From positions 124,001-188,000 of the forward strand of contig NZ_MKIO01000029.1 in NCBI RefSeq assembly GCF_001938945.1: a stretch of DNA of 64,000 nucleotides, written 5' to 3'. The position numbers were made by a program, and so were the translations under genes. Source of the DNA: Xaviernesmea rhizosphaerae. GTDB taxonomy: Bacteria; Pseudomonadota; Alphaproteobacteria; Rhizobiales; Rhizobiaceae. The notes beneath the pieces were generated by a model. It saw nothing but the letters and a program-made list of their open reading frames with translations, did not search any database and was not told where the DNA came from. Below, piece by piece: positions 34,121 to 43,152 of this stretch (positions within the stretch are counted from its first letter, which is position 1; every line of letters begins with the position of its first letter).

Positions 34121-35839
34121 TCAGGCGGCGCCGAACTGCGCCTCGTAGAGCCTGCGATAGGCGCCTTTCGCCGCGATCAGTTCTTGGTGCGGCCCGGCCT
34201 CGACGATCCCGCCGCGATCGACCACGACGATGCGGGCCGCGTCGCGGATGGTGGCCAGGCGGTGGGCGATGATCAGCGTCGTGCGCCCGCGCGCCAGCTC
34301 GTTCAGCGATTGCTGGATCGCGCGTTCGGTCTCCGTATCGAGCGCCGAGGTCGCCTCGTCGAGGATCAGGATGGCCGGGTTCTTCAGGAACATGCGGGCA
34401 ATGGCCAGCCGCTGCTTCTGCCCGCCAGAAAGCTTGACCCCGCGCTCGCCGATTACCGTATCGAGCCCCTGCGGCAGGGCGTCGATGACGCTCTCCAGCC
34501 GGGCGCGGCGCGCGGCGTCGACGATCTCGGCCTCGCTGGCGCCCAGCCGGCCATAGGCGATGTTTTCGCGAATCGTGCCGCCGAACAGGAAGACATCCTG
34601 CTGGACGATTCCGATCTGGCTGCGCAGCGAGGCGAGCGTCATCGCGCGAATGTCGATGCCATCGATGGTGATCGCGCCGCCGGTCACGTCGTAGAAGCGC
34701 GGCAGCAGCGAGCAGAGCGTGGACTTGCCGGCGCCGGAGGGGCCAACGAAGGCAATGGTCTCCCCCGGCGCGATGGTGAGCTCGATATGCGACAGCACGG
34801 GATCGCCCTCGCCATAGCCGAAGGAGACGTCGCGATAGGTGATCTGCCCTTTGAGCGGCGGCGCCACGATGGCATCGGGCCGATCGGCGATATCGGGCGC
34901 CGTCTCCATCAACTCAGTAAAGCGGCGAAAGCCGGCAATGCCCTTGGGATAGGTCTCGATCACCGAATTGATCTTCTCGACCGGGCGGAAGAACACACCG
35001 ACGAGCAGCAGGAAGCTGACGAAGCCGCCATTCGACAGCTCGCCGCGCAGCACCAGCCAGGCGCCGGCGATCATTACGATCATCTGGATCAGGCGCATGC
35101 TCATATAGCTGAGCGAGGTGGAGGCGGCCATGATCTTGTAGGCCTCCAGCTTGGTGCGGCGGTAGTTCTGGTTGTCCTTTTCGAACAGCGCCTTTTCATG
35201 CGCCTCGTTGGCAAAGGCCTGGACGACGCGGATGCCGCCGACATTCTCTTCAATGCGCGCATTGAAATCGCCGACGCGGCCATAGAGCGCACGGAAATTG
35301 CGCGTCATCCGCCCGCCATAGCGGCTGGTGACCCAGGCGGTGGCCGGCACCACGGCGGCGGTGAGCAGCGCCAGCTTCCAGTTGACCGAGAGCATCAGCA
35401 GGAAGGCGCCAATGAAGGTCATGATGGCGATGAACAGATCCTCCGGCCCGTGATGGGCCACCTCGCCGATCTCCTCCAGATCCTTGGTCAGCCGGCCGAT
35501 CAGATGCCCGGTCTTCTCATTGTCGAAATAGCGGAAGGAGAGCTTCTGCACATGCTCGAAGGCCAGCCGCCGCATGTCGGTTTCGATGTTGATGCCGAGC
35601 ATGTGTCCCCAATAGGTCACGGTCGCCATCAGGCCGGTGTTGACGATGTAGATCAGCAGAAGACCGATGGAGGCGGCGAGAATCACCGGCCAGGCGCCGG
35701 AGGGCAGCAGTTCGTCGACGAACAGCTTGACCGCCATGGGAAAGCCGAGCTCGAGCAGGCCGGAGAGCACGGCGCAGCTGAAATCCAGCAGGAACAGGCC
35801 GCGATAGGGCCGATAATAGGCGAAGAACCGACGCAGCAT
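34121..35839 (-). CDS. MsbA-like ABC exporter (fused membrane and ATPase domains)
   Basis: A 572-residue half-transporter: six membrane helices (about 1-310), then a nucleotide-binding domain with Walker A GPSGAGKST, signature LSGGQKQR, Walker B ILILDEATSALD and an H-loop IIAHR. Proteins of this type export lipids, drugs or peptides; the substrate cannot be read from sequence. ATG 35839 is chosen because MLRRFFAYYRPYRG is the usual start of this group; an upstream frame to 36016 is Arg/Pro-rich and not conserved. A compound palindrome follows the gene. Confidence 0.9.
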   Translation of the reverse strand: MLRRFFAYYRPYRGLFLLDFSCAVLSGLLELGFPMAVKLFVDELLPSGAWPVILAASIGLLLIYIVNTGLMATVTYWGHMLGINIETDMRRLAFEHVQKLSFRYFDNEKTGHLIGRLTKDLEEIGEVAHHGPEDLFIAIMTFIGAFLLMLSVNWKLALLTAAVVPATAWVTSRYGGRMTRNFRALYGRVGDFNARIEENVGGIRVVQAFANEAHEKALFEKDNQNYRRTKLEAYKIMAASTSLSYMSMRLIQMIVMIAGAWLVLRGELSNGGFVSFLLLVGVFFRPVEKINSVIETYPKGIAGFRRFTELMETAPDIADRPDAIVAPPLKGQITYRDVSFGYGEGDPVLSHIELTIAPGETIAFVGPSGAGKSTLCSLLPRFYDVTGGAITIDGIDIRAMTLASLRSQIGIVQQDVFLFGGTIRENIAYGRLGASEAEIVDAARRARLESVIDALPQGLDTVIGERGVKLSGGQKQRLAIARMFLKNPAILILDEATSALDTETERAIQQSLNELARGRTTLIIAHRLATIRDAARIVVVDRGGIVEAGPHQELIAAKGAYRRLYEAQFGAA

Positions 35840-36175
35840 CGACAAGTCTCCCTTGCGGGCGGCCGGCACAGGCCTGCAGCCCGCGCGACAGGCTGCCGGT
35901 ACATTTTCAGGAAAAGACGGGCAGACAACCGAGGCAGGCAGCGGCCGGCGAAGCCGGACAAAGATGGCGCCTCTCCTCGCATGGAACGCGTCTCGCGCCA
36001 AGGAGAAAGATGCCAAAAGGAGTCAAGTTATAAGCCGGCAAAAAGCTTCGGCTCTTGCTCGTGCAGGATCCGCCGGACGGGCGGCACTGCGTGCGCGGGC
36101 CGAAGCAGACGGGAATGCAATCTCCCTTCCCGTCTGCGCGGCTGACGGACAGGCAAGCCTTCCCGTCCGCCTCGC
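35840..36175. other. Intergenic region upstream of the ABC exporter
   Basis: No gene is visible. A perfect 10-bp inverted repeat CAGACGGGAA/TTCCCGTCTG (36106-36136, 11-base loop) lies about 40 bases after the GNAT gene stop. It lacks a T-run on the minus strand, so its role as terminator is uncertain. Confidence 0.4.
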
Positions 36176-36637
36176 TCAGGCCGCCAGCCGCCTCTCCATG
36201 AACAGGCTGAGCGGATCGGGCTGGTAGCTGCCGAAGGGCGCAATCTCTTCGAAGCCGGCGGAGCGATAGAGCGCGATCGCCTCGGGCTGGTAGATGCCGG
36301 TTTCGAGCCGCAGCGCATCGAGGCCCGCGCCCTGCGCCTCCTCCAGCAGCCGGTCGAGCAGCCGGCGGCCGATCTTCAGGCCGCGCGCGCTCTGATGCAC
36401 GAACATGCGCTTGATCTCGGCCGTGCCGTCGCCGGCCTCCACCAGGGCGCAGCAGCCGACGATCGCCCCTTGATGGCGGGCGACGAAGAAGCGCACCTCG
36501 GGCTTTTCCAGCGTTGCCAGATCGACCATGTGGTTGCTTTCAGCAGGGTAAAGCGCGGCAGCATAGGCATCCGACAGCGCCAGCAGCTCCTCCACCTCCG
36601 GCTGGCGCGGCGTCTCCTGGGCGATCTCGACCGTCAT
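36176..36637 (-). CDS. GNAT-family N-acetyltransferase
   Basis: A 153-residue acetyltransferase with the acetyl-CoA-binding strand and loop (EIKRMFVHQSARGLKIGRRLL, the Q/RxxGxG/A region) and a C-terminal ALYRSAGFEE motif. The acceptor substrate is unknown. The ATG at 36637 gives a normal GNAT length; the frame is open upstream to 36841 but that part is Arg-rich and unlike the family. The gene stands alone, divergent from the next plus-strand gene. Confidence 0.85.
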   Translation of the reverse strand: MTVEIAQETPRQPEVEELLALSDAYAAALYPAESNHMVDLATLEKPEVRFFVARHQGAIVGCCALVEAGDGTAEIKRMFVHQSARGLKIGRRLLDRLLEEAQGAGLDALRLETGIYQPEAIALYRSAGFEEIAPFGSYQPDPLSLFMERRLAA

Positions 36638-36970
36638 ATGTATTCCTTTCCTCATCTTTTTAGAGCACCGGTCCGGTTCCCGATTTCCGGTCAGATGCCA
36701 ACAGTCTTTCTCAAGCCGCAAGGCGAAGGGTTCAACGCCCCGAGGCGCAGCATGGAAACAGGCTCTTGCCGGAAAGCGGCCGTGCCTGCAACGACATGGC
36801 CCGGCGCGACCCCGCAAAACGCCCGGCAGGGGTTCGCTCATGCCGCCGTCTTTTTCTACGCTGTTTCAGCACATCCGAAAAAGGCGGAGAAGCGCCGTAT
36901 TTCGACCAGAGAGCGCCTCTAGCGTCAGGGTCACCCCTCCCCAGGATCGCCATGGAGATCTGCGCCTGTG
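36638..36970. other. Divergent intergenic region
   Basis: This is the shared upstream region of the GNAT gene (minus) and the Cys/Pro-rich protein gene (plus). I see no gene, strong hairpin or recognisable operator in it. Confidence 0.35.
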
Positions 36971-37558
36971 ATGTCGACCGCCCTTGTTGTCATGACCATC
37001 CTCGGCTGTGACGATGCCGTGACCTCCTGCCATTATGTCGAGACCGTCAAGGGCAGCTGGACCTCGATTTCCGCCTGTGACACGCATTCGCAGACCGTGC
37101 TGCCGCGCTTCACCAATCGGAGCTATCCCGTCATCGTCGCCCTGTGCGAGAAGCAGGACGAGGGCATCGTGGCACAAAGCGGCATGATTCCGGCGCCTCC
37201 CGCCGCTCCGGCCCTGCCTGAAGCGGGCGCGGATCTGGCAAGCGCGGCGGCGGTACCGCCCGCGCCGGTGCCGGCTGCGCCTGTCGGACAGGGTATCGCT
37301 GCCCGCGCGCCGGACAGCGTAGAACGGCCCTCCCCGACGACCGCGGCCCCCACGGCCACGACGCTGGAGCAGATCGACCCGGCGCCGGTTCCGCCGGAGC
37401 CGCCGGGACTAACGGCCATTCCGGCGCGTGCCTATGATTTCCTGCGCAACCAGTTGCCCGGCCGCGACGCCCTTCGCCGGACACTGACGGCCCCGGTTCA
37501 TTATGTCGGCGAAGGCTATTCCTGGGTCGCGCACCGGATCGTGCCGGACAAGCCGTGA
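36971..37558 (+). CDS. Uncharacterised protein with Cys-containing N-terminus and Ala/Pro-rich linker
   Basis: A 195-residue protein I do not recognise. Residues 1-65 look folded and carry four cysteines (GCDDAVTSCHYV, SACDTHS, ALCEKQ). Residues 75-145 are an Ala/Pro/Val-rich linker. The end (FLRNQLPGRDALRRTLTAPVHYVGEGYSWVAHRIVPDKP) looks folded again and may be amphipathic. The start is ATG 36971, with a GTG one codon upstream as alternative. There is no clear signal peptide. Codon use resembles the neighbouring genes, so I take it as real. Confidence 0.65.
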   Translation: MSTALVVMTILGCDDAVTSCHYVETVKGSWTSISACDTHSQTVLPRFTNRSYPVIVALCEKQDEGIVAQSGMIPAPPAAPALPEAGADLASAAAVPPAPVPAAPVGQGIAARAPDSVERPSPTTAAPTATTLEQIDPAPVPPEPPGLTAIPARAYDFLRNQLPGRDALRRTLTAPVHYVGEGYSWVAHRIVPDKP

Positions 37559-37617
37559 GGCAAGAGGCTGCGCGCCTCTGACAAGGATGCGACACGGGCG
37601 CCGGTGCGCTCCCGCTC

Positions 37618-38646
37618 TCAGGACTTGCCCGCCGCGATCAGGCTCTGCGCGGCCGCCAGCACCGCCTCCTGCGGCGGGCGTGACCGCCAGCCGAGCAGAT
37701 GCTCCGCCTTCTCGCTGGATACCCGGGCATCGCGGCCGAGTTCGCCTGCAATCAGCCGCAAATTGGCATCGAAGGGTGCGGCAAGCCGCGCCAGCCAAGT
37801 GGGCAGGACGAGGCGAGGCACCCGGCCGGCATGAGCGGGCAGCGACCGGCGCAAGAGCGCCGCGATGTCGGCAAGGCTCATCACCGGCCCGGCGGCCAGA
37901 AAGCGCTCGCCGATGGCTGCCTCCCGTTCCAGTGCCAGCCGGTGCATCTCGGCGACATCGCGCACATCCACCACAGACACGGCGAATTTCGGCAGGGCCG
38001 GGTAGCGCCCCGACAAAAGCTTCTGGATCACCATCAGCGAGGTGCCCGGTGCGCCGCCGAGCATGGGGCCGAGGATCATCGCCGGATTGACGGTGGTGAG
38101 CGCCAGATCGTGGCGCTCGGCCAGGTCCCAGGCTATGCGCTCGGCGAGCGTCTTGGAGCGGTAATAGGGCGTGGTCAGCGGTCCGTCCGGGTCGGTCCAG
38201 TCGCGCTCCGTGAAGGGTGCCTGTCCGGACCCGTAATTGGTGGCGGCAATGGAGGAGGTAAGCACGATCCTATCGATCCCCGCCGCCTTGGCCGCCAGCA
38301 GGACGCGGCGCGTGCCCTCCCGGGCCGTGGCAACGAGGCTTGCCGAATCGTCAGGCGCACGGGCGGGAAAGGGCGAGGCGACATGGATGACGGCCGCAGC
38401 GCCACCAAGCCCTTCCGCCCAGCCGCGATCCTGTTCGAGATCGGCGGTGAAGAAGGTGAGGTTCCGGGTCTCGCTGCCGGCCGCGCCGAGCGCCGCGGCA
38501 ATCTCCGCGCCACGACGCGGATCACGCAGGCTGCCGCGCACGGGGTAGCCGGCATCGAGCAGGCTCTTGGCGACATGCCGGCCGAGAAAGCCGCCAATGC
38601 CTGTGACCACCACGATCGGCCTTGCCTCCGGCGCATTCTGGCTCAT
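37618..38646 (-). CDS. NAD(P)-dependent SDR, dihydroflavonol-reductase-like
   Basis: A 342-residue extended SDR with Rossmann motif TGIGGFLGRH near the N-terminus, VIHVASPFP, SSIAATNYG and the catalytic YYRSK (Tyr, Lys), the pattern of the dihydroflavonol 4-reductase/aldehyde reductase group. A carbonyl reductase is likely; the substrate is unknown. The DUF2336 gene ends 49 bp upstream on the same strand, so both may share a transcript. Start 38646 or the Met one codon upstream. Confidence 0.87.
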   Translation of the reverse strand: MSQNAPEARPIVVVTGIGGFLGRHVAKSLLDAGYPVRGSLRDPRRGAEIAAALGAAGSETRNLTFFTADLEQDRGWAEGLGGAAAVIHVASPFPARAPDDSASLVATAREGTRRVLLAAKAAGIDRIVLTSSIAATNYGSGQAPFTERDWTDPDGPLTTPYYRSKTLAERIAWDLAERHDLALTTVNPAMILGPMLGGAPGTSLMVIQKLLSGRYPALPKFAVSVVDVRDVAEMHRLALEREAAIGERFLAAGPVMSLADIAALLRRSLPAHAGRVPRLVLPTWLARLAAPFDANLRLIAGELGRDARVSSEKAEHLLGWRSRPPQEAVLAAAQSLIAAGKS

Positions 38647-38694
38647 CACATCTCCTTGGCGCCCGCGCTTTCCGCCGCCGGGCGCGGGGGAAGA

Positions 38695-39816
38695 TCAGGC
38701 GGCATCCAGCGCCAGGCGGCGGGCCTGGCGGCGCTGCTCGGCTATATCGAGCTTCTCGATGATCTCGGCAAGGCCGGGGGCGACATTCGCCTGTCCACCC
38801 AGATCGCGCAGCCGGGCGAGCAGACGCTTGGGCACCGAGCCCGTCTCCTCCGGCAGGCGGTTCTCGCGCCGCCAGAGCAGCACGGCATCCATATAGAGCC
38901 CGCTGACATCGCGGCCGAGCCCGGCGCGCTCGATCATCGCGCGAACGGCATGGCCGCTGCCGCCGGAGAGGATGGCGCGCACGCGCGCCTCGCCCATGCC
39001 GGTCAGGCACACCATGGCCTCGGCAAAGAGCGCGACCTTGCCGGCGCACAGCGCCTGCAGAAGGAAGGCCGGCGTCAGCCGCGCGCGCAGCCGCAAATGC
39101 TCGACCAGCCGAATCATGTCGGGCGCAGGCACGGCGGCGCTGACATGGATGGTGGCCACGTCGCAGGCCTCGCGGGTGATGCGCGCGGCCCGATCGGCAC
39201 CGAGCGCCCGGGCCACCAGCGAAAAGCCGGCCAGCGCCTCGGACACGGCTTCCGTCAGCCCGGCGCGCACGGCGGCCGGCAGATCGGCGCGGGCCAGCAG
39301 GCCGCCGCGAATGGCGGCGTGATCGCGGAAGCGCTCGGCAAGCCGCGCGAGAGTGCGCGCGGTCAGTTGCGCCTGCGCGTTCTCGATCAGGATCGACACG
39401 GCGATCTCGTCGCCGATCTCGGCAATGGCAGCGGCCAGCGGCGCGCGAACGGGGTGCCGCGCGGCGATCAGCGCCCGGATCTCGGCAGACCCGCGTGCCA
39501 CGAGTTCCACCAGATCATGGTCGGTCAAGACGGGCGAGCGCGAGATCACGGTATAGGCGGTCTCGGCGCGATCCTGCGCCAGCGACAGGATGATGGCGCG
39601 GGGAACATGCGGACAATCCGCCAGCGCCTCCGCCAGCGCCTGGCGCACCTGCGGCGCGGGATCGTCGAGCAGCAGCGTCATCCCCATTTCCGCGGCGTTG
39701 CGGTCGAGATGGGGCGTGCCGCCAGTGGCATAGGCACGGCCGAGTGCTGCGGCGGCACGGGCGCGATTACTGGCAGACGCCTGTTCCACCCATCGAAGAA
39801 ATGCCTGTATGATCAA
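38695..39816 (-). CDS. DUF2336 domain protein
   Basis: A 373-residue alphaproteobacterial protein built of HEAT-like helical repeats (RARAAAALGRAYATG, LLLDDPAPQVRQALAEAL, VARGSAEIRALIAARHPVR). Function unknown. No ATG fits the start: the nearest in-frame ATG (39960) runs into a non-conserved region. A TTG at 39816 with AAGGGG upstream gives LIIQAFLRWVEQASASNRA, which matches the usual beginning of the family, so I place the start there. The gene is divergent from an unrecognised gene 75 bp away. Confidence 0.78.
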   Translation of the reverse strand: MIIQAFLRWVEQASASNRARAAAALGRAYATGGTPHLDRNAAEMGMTLLLDDPAPQVRQALAEALADCPHVPRAIILSLAQDRAETAYTVISRSPVLTDHDLVELVARGSAEIRALIAARHPVRAPLAAAIAEIGDEIAVSILIENAQAQLTARTLARLAERFRDHAAIRGGLLARADLPAAVRAGLTEAVSEALAGFSLVARALGADRAARITREACDVATIHVSAAVPAPDMIRLVEHLRLRARLTPAFLLQALCAGKVALFAEAMVCLTGMGEARVRAILSGGSGHAVRAMIERAGLGRDVSGLYMDAVLLWRRENRLPEETGSVPKRLLARLRDLGGQANVAPGLAEIIEKLDIAEQRRQARRLALDAA

Positions 39817-39891
39817 GGCCGACCACCCCTTGCGATGGATGCACCCTAGCAAACGCGCATCCCACCTCGTTTGAGCAGAAGTTATCCGCCA

Positions 39892-40644
39892 ATGGTTTAC
39901 GATTGGTTCACCATGTTTTTGCAAGGGCGCGGCCTGCCCGTTCTCAGGCGCTGGTTGCAAGGCTGCCGGCCGGAGGCAGATACATCGGACAAGCGGGCGC
40001 CGCTAATCCTCTCGCTTGCCGCCATGGAGACGGGCCTCGCAGCAGAGCTGGCGCCGACCGGCTGCGCGATCATCATCGAGGCAAAGGTGGAGGCCATCGA
40101 GCAGGCATCGACGGCTCTGGCTGCCTATCTGCCGGATGCCGTTCTCCTGGCGCATGCCACACCTGTTGCCGTTCAGCGGCTGCATGTCGCACTTGGCGTT
40201 ATGGAGGCGGAGGCTGGCGTGGCGCAGGGACGGACCGCCATCCTGGCACAGCTGGGCGCCGATCCGGCCGTCTTTCTCGGCGGCGCGCGCTTTAAAGATC
40301 TCTCAACACGGCTGGTGGCGCTGGTCTTCGACGGTGCGCAGCTGCGGCAGCGGCTCTCAGGACCAGCGGTCGCACGGCAGGAGGAAGAAAAATGTGGCCA
40401 TGACAAAGGACTGGAGGCGCTGGTTCGTTCGGATTCTCGGCAATCATGGCGTGGGAGCCTGCCCGCGCCGGATCGGGAAACACCGCTTTTTCCCATCGCT
40501 TTCGCTGAGGCACAGACCCTGCTGATGGCGGCCGATGCCGGTCTTGCCGCCCTGCTGCAGGCGCCGCCGGGTTCGGACGACGGAGCACTTGCCGCACAGG
40601 CCGAGGCGGCCTGCCTGGCAGGCTTTCGCGGGTTGGTTTTATGA
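39892..40644 (+). CDS. Uncharacterised protein
   Basis: A roughly 250-residue protein I do not recognise. It begins MVYDWFTMFLQGRGLPVLRRW and is rich in Ala and Leu with several helical stretches, without membrane segments or a signal peptide. The frame is open from TTG 39871, and ATG 39892 is the first ATG. It is transcribed away from the DUF2336 gene and ends 35 bp before the convergent flavin-reductase gene, which supports a true gene with a normal boundary. No motif points to a function. Confidence 0.55.
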   Translation: MVYDWFTMFLQGRGLPVLRRWLQGCRPEADTSDKRAPLILSLAAMETGLAAELAPTGCAIIIEAKVEAIEQASTALAAYLPDAVLLAHATPVAVQRLHVALGVMEAEAGVAQGRTAILAQLGADPAVFLGGARFKDLSTRLVALVFDGAQLRQRLSGPAVARQEEEKCGHDKGLEALVRSDSRQSWRGSLPAPDRETPLFPIAFAEAQTLLMAADAGLAALLQAPPGSDDGALAAQAEAACLAGFRGLVL

Positions 40645-40679
40645 CCTCGAACGGCGGAGCCCGACGGCCTTTGTCGTCA

Positions 40680-41285
40680 TCAGGCGCTGACCGGCCGCAC
40701 CATCTCGAAGACATCGCCGCCATCGCAATAATCGCGATAGCCGAGCCGGGCGATGGGGCGAACCGTGGCCATATCGAACCGTCCGTCGACGATCGCCTCG
40801 TCGCGGATGTGGATGCCGACGACCTGGCCGATGACCATGTAATTCTCTGTCGGCTGACCTTCGAGATCCTTCGGCCGCAGCATTTCCGTCACCCGGCATT
40901 CGAGCGCGGCGAAGGCCTCGCCGACAAAAGGCGCTTCCACCAGCCGGCCCATGACCGGCGTCAGGCCGGCCAGCGCGAATTCGCTGGTGCCGCGCGGGGC
41001 AGGCGCGGAGGTGGCGTTCATCGCCTGCATCAGGCTGCGGCTGACGAAGCTGGCGGTGAAGACCCCGGTTTCCTCGATGTTGGAGACCGAATCCTTATGG
41101 CCGGTGGAGGAGAACATCACCAGTTTCGGCGTGTCGGCGATGGCGTTGAAGAAGGAATAGGGCGCGAGGTTGAGGCTGCCGTCGCCGCCGCGCGAGCCGA
41201 TCCAGCCGATCGGCCGGGGCGAGACGATCGCCTTGAAGGGATCATGCGGCAGGCCGTGGCGGTTTGAAGCGGTCTCGTAGAACAT
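40680..41285 (-). CDS. Flavin reductase-like FMN-binding protein
   Basis: A 201-residue protein of the flavin-reductase-like split-barrel family, beginning MFYETASNRHGLPHDPFKAIVSPRPIGWIG, with the family's NLAPYSFFNAI and SNIEETG.F segments. Homologues bind FMN and reduce or carry flavin; some act as oxidoreductase partners. Its start lies 19 bp after the nitroreductase gene, so the two probably form a small flavin-dependent operon. An upstream Met at 41303 is possible but overlaps the spacing region. Confidence 0.88.
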   Translation of the reverse strand: MFYETASNRHGLPHDPFKAIVSPRPIGWIGSRGGDGSLNLAPYSFFNAIADTPKLVMFSSTGHKDSVSNIEETGVFTASFVSRSLMQAMNATSAPAPRGTSEFALAGLTPVMGRLVEAPFVGEAFAALECRVTEMLRPKDLEGQPTENYMVIGQVVGIHIRDEAIVDGRFDMATVRPIARLGYRDYCDGGDVFEMVRPVSA

Positions 41286-41304
41286 CAGGCCTCTCCCACC
41301 CACA

Positions 41305-41886
41305 TCATTCTTCTCCCACCCATGTGACGATGTCCTTCAGCTCCGGCCGCGGCCGTTCGAAGGGCGGAACCTGCGCCGTGCCGATATGGATGAAGCCGGC
41401 CACCTTCTCCTCCGGCTGCACGCCGAGCAGGTCGAGGGCGGCGGGATCGAATGCGATCCATTCGGACAGCCAGTTGGCCGAATAGCCCAGCGCATTGGCC
41501 GCCATCAGCAGGTTGAGGCAGACGGCGCCGGCCGACATCACCTGCTCCCATTCCGGGATCTTCACATGCGGCGCGGCACGGCTGACGACGGCGACCACCG
41601 TCGGCGCACGGGTCAGGCGGGTGCGCTCGACCTTGATCATCTCCTCGGAGAGATCGGGCTTGGACGTCAGAGCGAGCTCCAGAAAGCGCTCGCCAAGCTC
41701 GGCGCGCACGGCGCCGCGATAGACGATGAAGCGCCAGGGCGCGAGCTTGCCGTGATCGGGCACGCGCGAGGCAAGCGTCAGCATCTCCTCAACCTCGTCG
41801 CGCGAGGGGCCGGGCTCGCCCAGCTGGAAGGCGGGAATCGATCGGCGCGTGGAGAGATAGTCGCGCAGGCTGAAATCGGTTTTCAT
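41305..41886 (-). CDS. Nitroreductase family protein (YdjA-like)
   Basis: A 193-residue FMN-dependent nitroreductase-fold protein. The N-terminus [14 protein letters not shown] holds the FMN-phosphate arginines, and the [14 protein letters not shown] and [22 protein letters not shown] segments form the flavin site and dimer interface, as in the short YdjA-type members. It likely reduces quinones or nitro compounds with NAD(P)H. It is coupled to the flavin-reductase gene downstream. ATG 41886 is preferred to the TTG one codon upstream. Confidence 0.88.
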   Translation of the reverse strand: MKTDFSLRDYLSTRRSIPAFQLGEPGPSRDEVEEMLTLASRVPDHGKLAPWRFIVYRGAVRAELGERFLELALTSKPDLSEEMIKVERTRLTRAPTVVAVVSRAAPHVKIPEWEQVMSAGAVCLNLLMAANALGYSANWLSEWIAFDPAALDLLGVQPEEKVAGFIHIGTAQVPPFERPRPELKDIVTWVGEE

Positions 41887-42033
41887 CAATTCGGCTTTCG
41901 TCTAGGTTCGATCGGACGCTGTCTCGTCCGGACAGTTCGTTTCACCAGGGCTGAAGCAGCCAACCGGCAGCCACGAAAACGCCATAACGGCGTCTCACGT
42001 GGAGCCATCACGTCAAGAAGTCAACGCCTCACG

Positions 42034-43110
42034 ATGCGCATTCCTACCGCCCGTCTGCCCTCTCTCCTGCGCCCGGCGCTCCTTGCCTGCGCCGTTCTGG
42101 CGGCGGGCGCGCCCGTGCAGGCGCAGGATCTGCGCTCGACCCTGCCCTTGCAGGACAATGGCGAGGTGCCGGAAGCCCTGCCGCCGGTGGCGACCGATCC
42201 CTTCAAGAACTTCCCGGCGATCACCGGCCCGCAGAAGAAGATGCCGAAGCTCAACAGCTTCTCGACCATGAACCCGGACAGGCCGGCCGCGCCGGCGGCC
42301 AAGGACGTCAAGCTGCAGGCGCTCCTGAAACAGAAGGGCCAGCCGGTGGAACAGGGGCTCGTCTGGCGGGTCTTCAGCCCGCAGCCGGGCTCGGATGGCA
42401 AGCTGCCGCTCCTGGCCACCTCGCAAGGCGGCTCGGCCGATTTCCAGCTGGTGCCCGGCGAATATTTCGTCAATGTCGCCTTCGGCCGCGCCGGCGCCAC
42501 CCGCAAGATCCGCGTGCCCGACATCGGCGAAGCGGAGCGCCAGACGCTGGTGCTCGATGCCGGCGGCGTGATGCTGAATGCCGTTTCCGGCCCGGATACG
42601 AAGATTCCGCGCACCGAGCTGAGCTTCTCCATCTTTGCCTCCGACGTGAAGGAGGATGGCGAGCGCCAGCTGGTGGTGGCGGATGTGAAGCCCGATGCTG
42701 TGGTGCGCCTGCCGAGCGGCACCTATCACGTGGTCTCCAACTATGGCAGCGTCAATGCGGTGATCCGCGCCGACATTCAGGTGGAAGCCGGCAAGCTGGT
42801 GGAAGCCACGATCCAGCACCGCGCCGCCAAGCTGACGCTGAAGCTGGTGGCCGAAGCCGGTGGCGAGGCGATCGCCGACACGGCCTGGTCGATTCTCACA
42901 GGCTCGGGCGACGTGGTCAGCGAAAGCGTCGGCGCCTTCCCCACCCTCGTCCTGTCGGAGGGCACCTATACGGCCGTGGCGCGCAACAAGGACAAGATCT
43001 ACCAGCGCGACTTCACCGTTACCGCCGGGGTCAACAGCGATGTCGAGGTCTATCTCGACGAAAAGGCCAATGCGGAAGCCTCCGCCAAGGCCGCGCGCGG
43101 TGAAGACTGA
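42034..43110 (+). CDS. Exported protein of unknown function with beta-sandwich-like repeats
   Basis: A 358-residue protein with a signal peptide (RLPSLLRPALLACAVLAAG, cleavage near APVQAQ), so probably periplasmic. The mature part has three similar stretches ending in 'VPGEYFVNVAFG', 'LPSGTYHVVSNYG' and 'LSEGTYTAVARN', the pattern of repeated Ig-like or carboxypeptidase-regulatory-like domains. It ends in an Ala/Lys/Glu-rich tail. Homologues are common in rhizobia and unnamed. The start ATG 42034 is the one that begins the signal peptide. It is convergent with the acyltransferase gene. Confidence 0.75.
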   Translation: MRIPTARLPSLLRPALLACAVLAAGAPVQAQDLRSTLPLQDNGEVPEALPPVATDPFKNFPAITGPQKKMPKLNSFSTMNPDRPAAPAAKDVKLQALLKQKGQPVEQGLVWRVFSPQPGSDGKLPLLATSQGGSADFQLVPGEYFVNVAFGRAGATRKIRVPDIGEAERQTLVLDAGGVMLNAVSGPDTKIPRTELSFSIFASDVKEDGERQLVVADVKPDAVVRLPSGTYHVVSNYGSVNAVIRADIQVEAGKLVEATIQHRAAKLTLKLVAEAGGEAIADTAWSILTGSGDVVSESVGAFPTLVLSEGTYTAVARNKDKIYQRDFTVTAGVNSDVEVYLDEKANAEASAKAARGED

Positions 43111-43152
43111 GCGGCTTTTCTCTCCCTTGAACGCCTCCGCGTTGAAGCGCCT

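Noticed and set aside
34184..36145. Plus-strand open frame (653 codons) opposite the ABC exporter
   Set aside because: It is antisense to a gene with Walker A, signature and Walker B motifs and shows no domain of its own.
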